Of a DNA stretch of 9,365 bases, positions 1-6,397 are shown in pieces. Position 1 is the first letter of the stretch, and every line of letters begins with the position of its first letter. The notes below the pieces were generated by a model that was not told the DNA's origin, made no database searches, and saw nothing but the letters and a program-made list of their open reading frames with translations. The stretch covers positions 1 to 9,365 of the forward strand of contig JAFAFF010000212.1 of NCBI GenBank assembly GCA_023423605.1. The letters are read 5' to 3'. Made by a program: the position numbers and the translations under genes. This stretch comes from Pseudomonadota bacterium (GTDB lineage Bacteria; Pseudomonadota; Gammaproteobacteria; Xanthomonadales; Xanthomonadaceae).

Positions 1-244
1 GCTGTTCGACGTGGAAGAACGCGGCTTCCTGCGCGAGGGCTACTTCGCCGATCTGGTGCTGGTGGAAGACGTGCCGTTCACCGTCAGGCGCGAGGACGTG
101 CTGTCCAAGTGCGGCTGGTCGCCGTTCGAAGGCACCACCTTCCGTTCGCGCGTCGCCGCCACCTGGGTCAACGGCCAGCTGGTGTGGGACGGCAGCAAGC
201 TGGTGGGCGAGCCCGCCGGCCAGCGCATGACCTACGACCGCTGA
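1..244 (+). CDS. pyrC: dihydroorotase, C-terminal end (5' truncated)
   Basis: This is the 3' end of a gene that begins left of the window. The first complete codon is at 2, the stop TGA is at 242-244, and about 80 residues are visible. They look like the C-terminal beta-sandwich of a cyclic amidohydrolase: the segments GYFADLVLVE and TWVNGQLVWDG are the usual 'unprocessed composite' strands that close this fold. The stretch KCGWSPFEGT is typical of class I dihydroorotases, which interconvert carbamoyl-aspartate and dihydroorotate in pyrimidine synthesis in the cytoplasm. The metal-binding residues lie outside the window, so activity cannot be judged. The stop overlaps the next start (TGATG), which suggests translational coupling to the peptidase gene. 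Another amidohydrolase such as a hydantoinase or allantoinase is possible, but the CGWSPFEG pattern favours dihydroorotase. The symbol is by family only. Confidence 0.82.
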   Translation, partial: LFDVEERGFLREGYFADLVLVEDVPFTVRREDVLSKCGWSPFEGTTFRSRVAATWVNGQLVWDGSKLVGEPAGQRMTYDR

Positions 245-1119
245 TGCGTCCGCTCGTTCTTTTCCAGGCGCCGCTGTGCGCGGCGCTGCTGCTGGCCGCG
301 CCGCTGTTCACCGCCTCTTCGGCCCAGGCCCTGGATGGCATCGGCAGCCTGATCGACAACCGCGTGGTGTTTCCGGCAAGCGTCTCGCAGGGCGCGCTGG
401 TGATCGGCAAGGTGCCGGCCGGCAGCCGCGTCCGCTATGCCGGCCGCCAGCTGCGGGTGAGCGGCTATGGCAGCGTAGTCTTTGGCATCGGTCGCGACGA
501 AAAGGGCCCGCTGCAGGTGCAGGTGCAACGTCCTGATGGTGGCAGCGAGACCGCCACCCTCACCGTGATACCTCGCGACTGGCCGACCGAGCGGGTCAAC
601 GGCGTGCCGCCGAAGACCCTCAATCCGCCACCGGCCATCGCCGAACGGATCAAGCGCGAACAGGCGCAGGTCACGGCGGCACGCACGCGCGACGACGACC
701 GTGCCGATTTCGCGCAGTCGTTCATCTGGCCTGTGCAGGGACGCATCAGCGGTCGCTTCGGCAATGCCCGGGTCTACAACGGGCAACCCGGTTCGGGCCA
801 TTCCGGCATGGACATCGCCGTTCCCACCGGCACGCCGGTGAAGGCTCCCGCGGCCGGCGTGGTGACGTTCGCCGCACCGGACCTGTATCTCACCGGCGGC
901 ACCCTGCTGATCGACCACGGCTTCGGCGTGAGCTCGAATTTCCTGCATCTTTCACGCATCGACGTGAAGGTGGGCGATCGGGTCGAACAGGGCCAGACGG
1001 TCGCCGCAGTGGGCGCTACCGGACGTGCGACCGGCCCGCATCTGCACTGGGGCATGAACTGGTTCGATACCCGCATCGACCCGTTGCTGCTGCTGGAGCG
1101 CACTGCCCCCGGCGGCTGA
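244..1119 (+). CDS. exported M23-family metallopeptidase (LytM/peptidoglycan endopeptidase type)
   Basis: The protein has 291 residues. The ATG at 244 shares its A with the upstream TGA. No strong Shine-Dalgarno is seen, so translation probably depends on coupling. From this start the protein has a signal peptide (hydrophobic residues about 4-24, likely cut after AQA at 27-29), placing it in the periplasm. Residues about 35-110 are beta-rich, followed by a Pro-rich, charged linker (about 111-155). The M23 domain covers about 160-285. Expected zinc ligands are present: H186 and D190 in GHSGMD, and H268 in GPHLHWG. The likely catalytic histidines H235 (NFLHLS) and H266 are also present, so it should be an active zinc endopeptidase rather than an EnvC/NlpD-like activator that has lost its zinc site. 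M23 enzymes cut peptide cross-links of peptidoglycan; the exact bond is not predictable here. Longer in-frame starts would remove the signal peptide and are unlikely. Confidence 0.92.
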   Translation: MRPLVLFQAPLCAALLLAAPLFTASSAQALDGIGSLIDNRVVFPASVSQGALVIGKVPAGSRVRYAGRQLRVSGYGSVVFGIGRDEKGPLQVQVQRPDGGSETATLTVIPRDWPTERVNGVPPKTLNPPPAIAERIKREQAQVTAARTRDDDRADFAQSFIWPVQGRISGRFGNARVYNGQPGSGHSGMDIAVPTGTPVKAPAAGVVTFAAPDLYLTGGTLLIDHGFGVSSNFLHLSRIDVKVGDRVEQGQTVAAVGATGRATGPHLHWGMNWFDTRIDPLLLLERTAPGG

Positions 1120-1146
1120 GCCGGGACCTGCATGGGACGCAACACA

Positions 1147-1175
1147 GCGTTGCCGAGCAGCATCCTCGGCAACGC
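1147..1175 (+). terminator. perfect 11-bp hairpin after the M23 peptidase gene
   Basis: The arms GCGTTGCCGAG (1147-1157) and CTCGGCAACGC (1165-1175) are perfect reverse complements around a 7-nt loop, 27 nt after the peptidase stop. No T-run follows, so it is not a textbook intrinsic terminator. It could act as an mRNA 3'-end stabiliser or work with Rho. It has no GTAG end and does not match the repeats near 6300. Confidence 0.5.
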
Positions 1176-1180
1176 CTGAG

Positions 1181-1203
1181 TCCGTCGCCTGAAGGCGACC
1201 GGA
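1181..1203 (+). terminator. second small hairpin before the lyase gene
   Basis: GTCGCC (1184-1189) and GGCGAC (1194-1199) pair around the tetraloop TGAA. The stem extends by TCC (1181-1183) with GGA (1201-1203) if C1200 is bulged. It directly follows the 11-bp hairpin, so the two may form one tandem 3' structure for the upstream mRNA. No T-run follows. Confidence 0.35.
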
Positions 1204-1296
1204 CAAGCGGCGACGGGCGGGCATTACCGACCCATCATTCCGTCTTTGGCCGATGACTGCCGACTTTCAACACGACCAAGGTGGGAGCTCCTTTTC

Positions 1297-1302
1297 AGGA
1301 AG
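1297..1302 (+). promoter_or_regulatory. ribosome binding site that sets the lyase start at 1311
   Basis: AGGAAG lies 8 nt before the ATG at 1311. It favours this ATG over the in-frame GTG at 1281, which would put ten extra residues before the signal peptide. Confidence 0.7.
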
Positions 1303-1310
1303 CCGCCACG

Positions 1311-2477
1311 ATGCGCGTCCCTGCCCCGCTCCTCTCGCTTGTCCTGCTTTCGCCGGCCATCGCTCACGGCCAGGTATTCGTCCACCCCGGCATCCTGCTC
1401 GATTTGCCGGCACTGGAGCGAACACGCGACGCATTGCGTGCCGGCGATCCTCTGAAGACCTCTGCCATGGCCGTGATGCGCCGCAGCCCGTTGGCGTCGC
1501 CGTCATATGTCGCCACGCCGTTCGCGAAGGTGGAATGCGGCTCGTTCCACACGCCCAGCATCGGCTGCAAAGCAGAGCGCGACGATGCCAAGGCCGCCTA
1601 CACCCATGCACTGCTGTGGGCGTACCTGGGGGATGACACCCATGCGCGCAAGGCCGTGGAGATCATGAATGCCTGGGCGACCACGCTGACCAGCGGCCAC
1701 GCCAACAGCAACGGACCGCTTCAGGCGTCCTGGGCGGCACAACTGTGGACACGTGCAGCCGAAATCATCCGCCACACCAGTGCGGCATGGCCTGCCGCAG
1801 ATGCGCGGCGTTTCGACAACTGGTTGCTCGCGCAGTACCTGCCCGACATCGACCGGATGGGCGCCTGCCCGGGCGGGAACTGGCATGCCAGTGGTATCGA
1901 GGCGCGCATGAACATGGGCATCTACACCGATCGTCGTGACCTCTACGACCGTGCGGTGAACGACTGGAACACACGCCTGCCCACCTATGTCTACATGCCG
2001 GCGGATGGCGCTGCGCCACGTCCACGCCCCGGCTGCACCACGCCCACGGAGATGCTGTGGTTCGGCCAGACCATCATGGCGGCAGGACTGGCGGAGGAGA
2101 CCTGCCGCGACCTGGAACACACAGCCTATGGCCTGGCCGCCTACCTCAACGCAGCAGAAACCAATCGCCTGCAGGGTGGCCGCCTTTACGCACAGCAGGG
2201 CCAACGCCTGACCGCAGCAATGGAGTTCCACACCGACATGCTCAGTCGCCCCGCCGTGCCGGCATGGCTGTGCAAGGGCACCCTGGTATCGGATGTGCGC
2301 GGCACACTGGAGATTGGCCATTCGCACTTTGCCGGACGCATGGGGCAGGCACTGCCGCACACGGCGGCATGGCTGGCGACGCATCGTCCCAGTCAGGGTG
2401 ATTTCCACTTCCTGTGGGAAACCCTGACGCACGGCACCGCCCTATCCGGCGCAGCGCCGCCTACGGCGCAGTGGTGA
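1311..2477 (+). CDS. exported alginate-lyase-family protein (polysaccharide lyase, alpha/alpha-barrel)
   Basis: The protein has 388 residues, starting at the ATG with a good Shine-Dalgarno. Residues 1-20 form a signal peptide (PLLSLVLLSPAIAHG), so it acts in the periplasm or outside. The rest resembles the alginate-lyase Pfam family of helical-barrel lyases that cleave uronate-containing polysaccharides by beta-elimination. Pointers are HPGILLDLPALERTR at 25-39, the Trp-rich LQASWAAQLW at 137-146, GGNWHASGIEA at 188-198, and CRDLEHTAYG at 265-274. N190, H192, R266 and Y273 could be the catalytic set. The R-to-Y spacing of seven is the one I recall in PL5 AlgL-type enzymes, but the H-to-R spacing is longer here. 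Six cysteines (76, 86, 186, 242, 265, 321) may form disulfides. No alginate synthesis genes are nearby, so a scavenging or host-polysaccharide role is more likely than a biosynthetic one. Substrate is unknown; a glucuronan lyase (PL38-like) is an alternative. Confidence 0.8.
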   Translation: MRVPAPLLSLVLLSPAIAHGQVFVHPGILLDLPALERTRDALRAGDPLKTSAMAVMRRSPLASPSYVATPFAKVECGSFHTPSIGCKAERDDAKAAYTHALLWAYLGDDTHARKAVEIMNAWATTLTSGHANSNGPLQASWAAQLWTRAAEIIRHTSAAWPAADARRFDNWLLAQYLPDIDRMGACPGGNWHASGIEARMNMGIYTDRRDLYDRAVNDWNTRLPTYVYMPADGAAPRPRPGCTTPTEMLWFGQTIMAAGLAEETCRDLEHTAYGLAAYLNAAETNRLQGGRLYAQQGQRLTAAMEFHTDMLSRPAVPAWLCKGTLVSDVRGTLEIGHSHFAGRMGQALPHTAAWLATHRPSQGDFHFLWETLTHGTALSGAAPPTAQW

Positions 2478-2533
2478 CCGGCGATCACGTATCGATGTAA
2501 ACGTTCATGACAGCACGCACCGGTCCTCATCCA

Positions 2534-3238
2534 TCAGCCGCGCGCGGCCCACCACACGCGCAACAACGTGCGCACCGGCGTGGCTTCGATCGGCGTACCC
2601 GAGGCAAGGGCGGCCAGCCGGGCTCTCGCCAGCACCGCCCATATCCGCCGTGGCCGTGGGCCGGCAACGCGCACGCCCCAGCCTGCCAGCAGCTGGCGTG
2701 CCCAGCGCTGTCCGGGATCGCCGCCCTGCTCTTCCAGCAATGCACGCGGCACGCCGGCAATGCCTGAATCCTGCAGGCGCTGGGCCAACGTCTGCAGCAG
2801 CACCGCGTGCGCGGCAGCATCGTGCCGCCTGTCCTCGAACACCACCGCTTCCACGGCCGCCACGGCCTTCGCGTAGCCCTCCAACGCGAGCTCGGCAGCC
2901 GCCGCATCCACCGCCGCCGCACGCGCTTCAGGCAAGCCCGGCAATGCATCGGCAAGCAGCGCCCACGGCGCCGCCACCGGCTCCAGTACACGTCCCAGCG
3001 GGTGCCGTGATCGCTGTCCCGCCCAGCTGCGCAGCTCCTCGCCCCACCAGGCCAGCTTCGCATCGGCCGGCAAGGTATCGCCGCTGGCGTTGAGCATGTC
3101 ATCGAACTCCTGCAGCAGCGCGAACCACGCCACCGCCCGCACCCGCTGGGCGGGTGCGACGAAGGGTTCGGCCACCGACCATTCCGGCCAGCGCGCACGC
3201 CACTTGTCCAGGAAACTGTCCAACGCACTGCTGTTCAC
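2534..3238 (-). CDS. squalene/phytoene synthase-fold protein, probably not a classical synthase
   Basis: The protein has 234 residues. The GTG at 3238-3236 is chosen because GAAGGA lies 6 nt before it; a longer frame to 3295 would overlap the upstream gene and has no better site. The protein is almost all helical. AKLAWWGEELRSW (60-72) resembles the KLxWWxxEL segment of the squalene/phytoene synthase superfamily, and AWFALLQEFDDML (37-49) sits where the first Asp-rich motif is expected. Only FDD remains there rather than DxxxD, and the second motif is not evident, although D136-RRH-D140 has the spacing. At 234 residues it is short against roughly 280-350 for true synthases. No carotenoid or hopanoid genes are nearby. 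A role like the complex I assembly factor NDUFAF6, which shares the fold, is possible but only inferred. It is the last gene of the minus-strand unit, 17 nt after the phosphatase gene. Confidence 0.75.
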   Translation of the reverse strand: MNSSALDSFLDKWRARWPEWSVAEPFVAPAQRVRAVAWFALLQEFDDMLNASGDTLPADAKLAWWGEELRSWAGQRSRHPLGRVLEPVAAPWALLADALPGLPEARAAAVDAAAAELALEGYAKAVAAVEAVVFEDRRHDAAAHAVLLQTLAQRLQDSGIAGVPRALLEEQGGDPGQRWARQLLAGWGVRVAGPRPRRIWAVLARARLAALASGTPIEATPVRTLLRVWWAARG

Positions 3239-3244
3239 GGCATG

Positions 3245-3250
3245 TCCTTC
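3245..3250 (-). promoter_or_regulatory. ribosome binding site that decides the GTG start at 3238
   Basis: On the minus strand GAAGGA is followed by a 6-nt spacer and then GTG. It lies in the short gap after the phosphatase stop and fixes the start of the synthase-fold gene. Confidence 0.75.
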
Positions 3251-3255
3251 AAACG

Positions 3256-3951
3256 TCAAAACGAAACCGGCGATGCCGGCGGGGTCGGCCAGCAATCGGC
3301 CTGCTGCAGCTGGGTGGGATCGGCGACCATCGCATCGGCCTGCCAGCTCACCGGATCGTCATCGTCCAGGCGATAGCCCCACAACGCCGCCACCGACGGC
3401 ATGCCGGCGGCACGCGCCGCCTGGATGTCACGCTCATCGTCGCCCACGTATACGCACTGCGCCGCGTCCACGCCCATCGCCTGTGCCGCATGCAGCAGTG
3501 GCAGCGGATGCGGCTTGCGCTCGGCCAGCGTGTCGCCGCCCACCAGCACCGCACACCGCTGCTGCCACTGCTGCTGTGGCAGGATCAGCCGCGCCAGGTA
3601 TTCCGGCTTGTTGGTGACGATGCCCCAGCGCGCGCCCACGGTTTCCAGGGCCTGAAGCATTCCGGCAACCCCCTCGAACAACACCGCATGCTGACCGATC
3701 AGCGCCTGGTAACGCTGCAGGAACTCCGGCACCAGCGCATCGCGCTCGTTGTCCGGCAGGCCGGGAAAGGTCGCCGAAAGCATCGCCCGTGCGCCCTTGG
3801 ACACCACCGGGCGCAGCCGCTGCAACGTGACCGGTGCATGTCCGCGCGCGGCCAGCATCGCGTTGCTGGTGGCCACGAAATCCGGTGCACTGTCCAGCAG
3901 CGTGCCATCCAGGTCGAACAGCACCGCACGCGGAAAGCGCGTCGCGCTCAT
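3256..3951 (-). CDS. HAD-superfamily phosphatase, phosphoglycolate phosphatase (Gph) or MurNAc-6-phosphate phosphatase (MupP) type
   Basis: The protein has 231 residues, usual for this subfamily, and starts at ATG 3951, 10 nt after the ubiG stop. A frame extending to 3996 would overlap ubiG by 35 nt and is rejected. All four HAD motifs are intact: DLDGTLLDS with nucleophile D13 and acid/base D15; T113 in GIVTNK; K146 in ERKPHP; and D171/D172 in YVGDDERD. A helical cap spans roughly residues 22-95. It is a cytoplasmic Mg-dependent phosphatase. By sequence style it would be called Gph, which removes 2-phosphoglycolate. However, the order mtaD-ubiG-phosphatase is the one I recall for Pseudomonas MupP, which dephosphorylates MurNAc-6-phosphate in cell-wall recycling. 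I cannot separate the two by eye, so no symbol is given. Confidence 0.88.
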   Translation of the reverse strand: MSATRFPRAVLFDLDGTLLDSAPDFVATSNAMLAARGHAPVTLQRLRPVVSKGARAMLSATFPGLPDNERDALVPEFLQRYQALIGQHAVLFEGVAGMLQALETVGARWGIVTNKPEYLARLILPQQQWQQRCAVLVGGDTLAERKPHPLPLLHAAQAMGVDAAQCVYVGDDERDIQAARAAGMPSVAALWGYRLDDDDPVSWQADAMVADPTQLQQADCWPTPPASPVSF

Positions 3952-3961
3952 GCCGCCGCAC

Positions 3962-4696
3962 TCATGCCGTGGTGTCCTGCGATGACCGCGTGGCATGGGC
4001 CAGGTAATTGATGTCGGTGCGGCTGCTCAGGCGCGCACGGTTGCGCCACGGCTCGTAGGCCATGCCGCTGACATCCTGAAGCTGCAGGCCGGCATCACGC
4101 AGCCAGCGCGACAGCTCCGCCGGACGGATGAACTCCTGGTAGTGGTGCGTGCCCCTGGGCAGCAGCCGCGCCACGTACTCGGCACCGACGATGGCCACCG
4201 CAAACGCCGCCGCGGTGCGGTTTATGGTGGACAGGAACAGATGGCCGCCCGGCTTCAGCAGGCGCCGGCATGCTTCGATGATCGCGCCCGGATCGGGTAC
4301 GTGCTCAAGCATCTCCATGCAGGTCACCACATCGAAGCTGCCCGGCTGTTCCGCGGCCAGGTCCTCGGCTGCCTGCACGCGGTAATCGACCGTGGCGGCG
4401 CTTTCCAGGGCGTGCAGGCGCGCCACCTTGACCAGCTCCGGTGCCAGGTCGATGGCCGTCACATCGGCACCGGACTGGGCCAGCGCTTCACTCAGCAGGC
4501 CGCCGCCGCAGCCGATGTCCAGCACCCGCGCACCACGCAGCGCAACCCGGTCGGCCACGTACTGGAGGCGGACCGGATTCAGGGCATGCAACGGCTTCTG
4601 CGGGCCATCGGCATCCCACCAGCGGCTGGCAAGCGCGGCGAATTTATCCAGTTCGGTCTGGTCGAAATTGGAGGATGGTGCGTGGGGAGCGTTCAT
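3962..4696 (-). CDS. ubiG: ubiquinone biosynthesis O-methyltransferase UbiG
   Basis: The protein has 244 residues, the normal UbiG length. The ATG has a strong site, AAGGAA, 7 nt upstream. It is a class I SAM-dependent methyltransferase: motif I is VLDIGCGGG at 58-66, the acidic residue that holds the SAM ribose is D83 in AIDLAPE, and [11 protein letters not shown] spans 126-136. The N-terminal block ([18 protein letters not shown]) and STINRT at 156-161 are characteristic of UbiG. UbiG carries out the two O-methylations of the ubiquinone ring in the cytoplasm, in the Ubi complex near the membrane. It sits 48 nt after the deaminase gene and 10 nt before the phosphatase gene, so the three are probably co-transcribed. 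Both UbiG and the upstream enzyme act in SAM-related metabolism. Confidence 0.96.
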   Translation of the reverse strand: MNAPHAPSSNFDQTELDKFAALASRWWDADGPQKPLHALNPVRLQYVADRVALRGARVLDIGCGGGLLSEALAQSGADVTAIDLAPELVKVARLHALESAATVDYRVQAAEDLAAEQPGSFDVVTCMEMLEHVPDPGAIIEACRRLLKPGGHLFLSTINRTAAAFAVAIVGAEYVARLLPRGTHHYQEFIRPAELSRWLRDAGLQLQDVSGMAYEPWRNRARLSSRTDINYLAHATRSSQDTTA

Positions 4697-4744
4697 GTCG
4701 GGGTTCCTTGCGGCGCCAGGCGCACCCGGCGAATTTCGGGACGG

Positions 4745-6088
4745 TCAGGCGCGGACGTGGCGGATGCGCTCACGCCATTGGCGCGCGTTGGCGATGATGC
4801 CCGGCAGGTCCATGCCGACCAGCTCACGTTGCACCAGCTTCGGCCTGCCGGCGATCCACACATCGGTCACCTGCTGGCGGCCAGTGGCGTAGACCAGCTG
4901 CGACAGCACGTTGTGCAGCGGTTGCGTTTCCAGCGCCGACAGGTCGATGCAGGCAAGATCGGCCTGCTTGCCCACTTCGATCGAGCCGATGCGCTCGCCG
5001 AAGCCCAGCGCACGCGCGCCACCCAGCGTGGCGGCACGCAGCGTGGTAGCTGCGTCCAGCGCGGTGGCATCGTCGGCCACGGCCTTGGCCAGGATCGCCG
5101 CCGTGCGGTTCTCGCTGAACATGTCCAGATCGTTGTTGCTGGCGCAGCCATCGGTACCGATGGCCAGATTGACGCCCGCGCGCTGCAGCGCGCAGGCCGG
5201 ACAGAAGCCGGAGGCCAGCTTGAGGTTGGATTCCGGGCAGTGCACCACGCTCACGCCGCGTTCGGCGCACAGGTGGATCTCACCTTCGGTGAGCTGGGTC
5301 ATGTGCACCGCGATCAGCCGATCGTTGACCAGCCCCAGCCGGTCCAGCCGCGCCAGCGGTCGCTGGCCGTGCAGCTTGATCGAATCGGCCACTTCCTGCG
5401 CGGTTTCGTGCGTGTGCAGATGCACCTGCATGTCCAGCTGGTCGGACAACATGCGCACCCGCTCGAAATTGGCGTCGTTCACCGTGTACGGTGCGTGCGG
5501 CGCGAATGCCGTGCCGATCAGCGGATCGGTGCGCCACTGGTCGTGCAGTTCGCCGGCCTTGGCGAAATACTCATCATCGGTCTTCGCCCAGGCCGTGGGG
5601 AAATCGATGATCACCGCGCCAACCAGCGCGCGGAAGCCGTGCTGCTTGTACACAGCCGCCTGCACATCGGCGAAGAAGTAGTTTTCATTGGCACAGGTGG
5701 TGCCGCCACGCAGCATCTCGGCGATGGCCAGGGTGGTGCCGTCGGCAACGAATTCCGGCCCGATCACCGCTGCTTCCACCGGCCATATGTGCCGCTGCAG
5801 CCAGGTCATCAGCGGCAGGTCGTCGGCAACCCCGCGCAGCAGGGTCATCGGGTTGTGTGTGTGTGCGTTGACCAGGCCCGGCATCAGCGCCGCGTCCGGG
5901 CGGCTCACCACCTGGCTGGCGGCAAAGCGTTCGCGTGCCTGTCCGCGCGGCAGGATGCCGACGATCACGCCGTCGCGTACCGCCACCGCATGGTCTTCCA
6001 GCACCACCGCGTGCGGTTCGATCGGCACCACGTAGCCGGCTTCGATCAGCAGGTCGCAGGTTTCAGGAAGATGCGTGGAATCTGACAT
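4745..6088 (-). CDS. mtaD: TRZ/ATZ amidohydrolase, probable 5'-methylthioadenosine/S-adenosylhomocysteine deaminase
   Basis: The protein has 447 residues, full length for the family, starting at ATG 6088 with only a weak GTGAG-like site upstream. It is an amidohydrolase-superfamily TIM barrel with a single metal. Expected ligands are H76 and H78 in NAHTH, H225 in HLHTHE, and D313 in GTDG. E228 in the same HLHTHE segment and H262 fit the catalytic positions of MTA/SAH deaminases such as the Thermotoga enzyme. The C-terminal IEVGKQADLACIDL and VTDVWIAGRP strands close the beta-sandwich. It most likely deaminates methylthioadenosine to methylthioinosine in the cytoplasm, as its Pseudomonas counterpart next to ubiG does. 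Guanine or chlorohydrolase-type substrates are less likely given the ubiG context. It is the first gene of the four-gene unit, so the promoter should lie in 6089-6397. A TG-repeat covers the codons of the HTH motif. Confidence 0.88.
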   Translation of the reverse strand: MSDSTHLPETCDLLIEAGYVVPIEPHAVVLEDHAVAVRDGVIVGILPRGQARERFAASQVVSRPDAALMPGLVNAHTHNPMTLLRGVADDLPLMTWLQRHIWPVEAAVIGPEFVADGTTLAIAEMLRGGTTCANENYFFADVQAAVYKQHGFRALVGAVIIDFPTAWAKTDDEYFAKAGELHDQWRTDPLIGTAFAPHAPYTVNDANFERVRMLSDQLDMQVHLHTHETAQEVADSIKLHGQRPLARLDRLGLVNDRLIAVHMTQLTEGEIHLCAERGVSVVHCPESNLKLASGFCPACALQRAGVNLAIGTDGCASNNDLDMFSENRTAAILAKAVADDATALDAATTLRAATLGGARALGFGERIGSIEVGKQADLACIDLSALETQPLHNVLSQLVYATGRQQVTDVWIAGRPKLVQRELVGMDLPGIIANARQWRERIRHVRA

Positions 6089-6292
6089 GCGTGCTCACTG
6101 GCTGGGAGGATGGCGGGCGAAGCGAAGCTTCGGCGGCAACCGCCCCGGTGTTGGAGGCGGCAACGAAGCGGCGGTGCAGGGATTCTGTGAACCAGCGCGA
6201 TGATCCCCCGCGACAGATCATGGGCGCGTCAGCATGAATGCGGCAATGTACCTCCTGGTCCACGCCCGGTTGCTCCTTCCGGCGGGACGGAA

Positions 6293-6315
6293 AGCCGGGC
6301 CGAGCCCGGCTCTAC
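6293..6315 (-). repeat. GTAG-type REP (SMAG-like) element, copy 1
   Basis: Read on the minus strand: GTAG (6315-6312), arm AGCCGGGC (6311-6304), loop TCG, arm GCCCGGCT (6300-6293), a perfect 8-bp stem. A GTAG tetramer at the foot of a small GC-rich hairpin is the mark of the REP family described in Stenotrophomonas maltophilia. It lies downstream of efp in the direction of efp transcription, where such elements often sit and may stabilise or terminate mRNA. Confidence 0.8.
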
Positions 6316-6354
6316 CACCTGATCACCGGTTGCGCTTCAGCTGCGGGCCAGGAG

Positions 6355-6376
6355 GCCGGGCAGAGCCCGGCTCTAC
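6355..6376 (-). repeat. GTAG-type REP (SMAG-like) element, copy 2
   Basis: Read on the minus strand: GTAG (6376-6373), A, arm GCCGGGC (6371-6365), loop TCT, arm GCCCGGC (6361-6355). It has the same orientation and nearly the same sequence as copy 1, and is separated from it by 39 nt. It begins 22 nt after the efp stop and so would be in the efp 3' untranslated RNA. Confidence 0.8.
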
Positions 6377-6397
6377 GGGCAATCCGGTTGGGGCGGA

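Larger units (their letters stand above)
6089..6397. other. intergenic region between efp and the deaminase gene
   Basis: This 309-base stretch has no credible gene; the only minus-strand frame (from a GTG at 6263) overlaps the deaminase start and resembles no protein I know. It must hold the promoter of the deaminase-ubiG unit, but no clear -35/-10 pair is visible. It contains an inverted repeat ATGATC/GATCAT (6200-6205, 6216-6221), a 10-bp palindrome CGAAGCTTCG (6123-6132), and two GTAG repeats toward the efp end. Confidence 0.6.

Noticed and set aside
232..948. Minus-strand frame of 238 codons opposite the M23 peptidase
   Set aside because: It is antisense to a gene with full signal peptide and active-site motifs, and its own translation shows no family pattern.
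1246..1636. Plus-strand frames starting at 1246 and 1253 before and over the lyase gene
   Set aside because: They overlap the well-supported lyase start in other frames, lack a ribosome site and show no family pattern.
2478..2533. Possible terminator between the convergent lyase and synthase-fold genes
   Set aside because: GACCGG and CCGGTC face each other but with a 38-nt loop and no T-run, so the 56-nt gap shows no convincing terminator for either side.
3995..6085. Plus-strand open frame of 696 codons across ubiG and the deaminase gene
   Set aside because: It is antisense to two clearly recognisable genes and is rich in Arg, Gln and His, as expected for a shadow frame. No domain is recognisable.
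6123..6132. 10-bp palindrome CGAAGCTTCG
   Set aside because: Short palindromes of this size are expected by chance, and nothing nearby ties it to a promoter or gene end.
6063..6263. 66-codon minus-strand frame between the deaminase gene and the repeats, with AGGAGG nearby
   Set aside because: The frame starts with GTG before the AGGAGG, so the site cannot serve it. It overlaps the deaminase start and resembles nothing; the TTG after AGGAGG opens only a five-codon frame.
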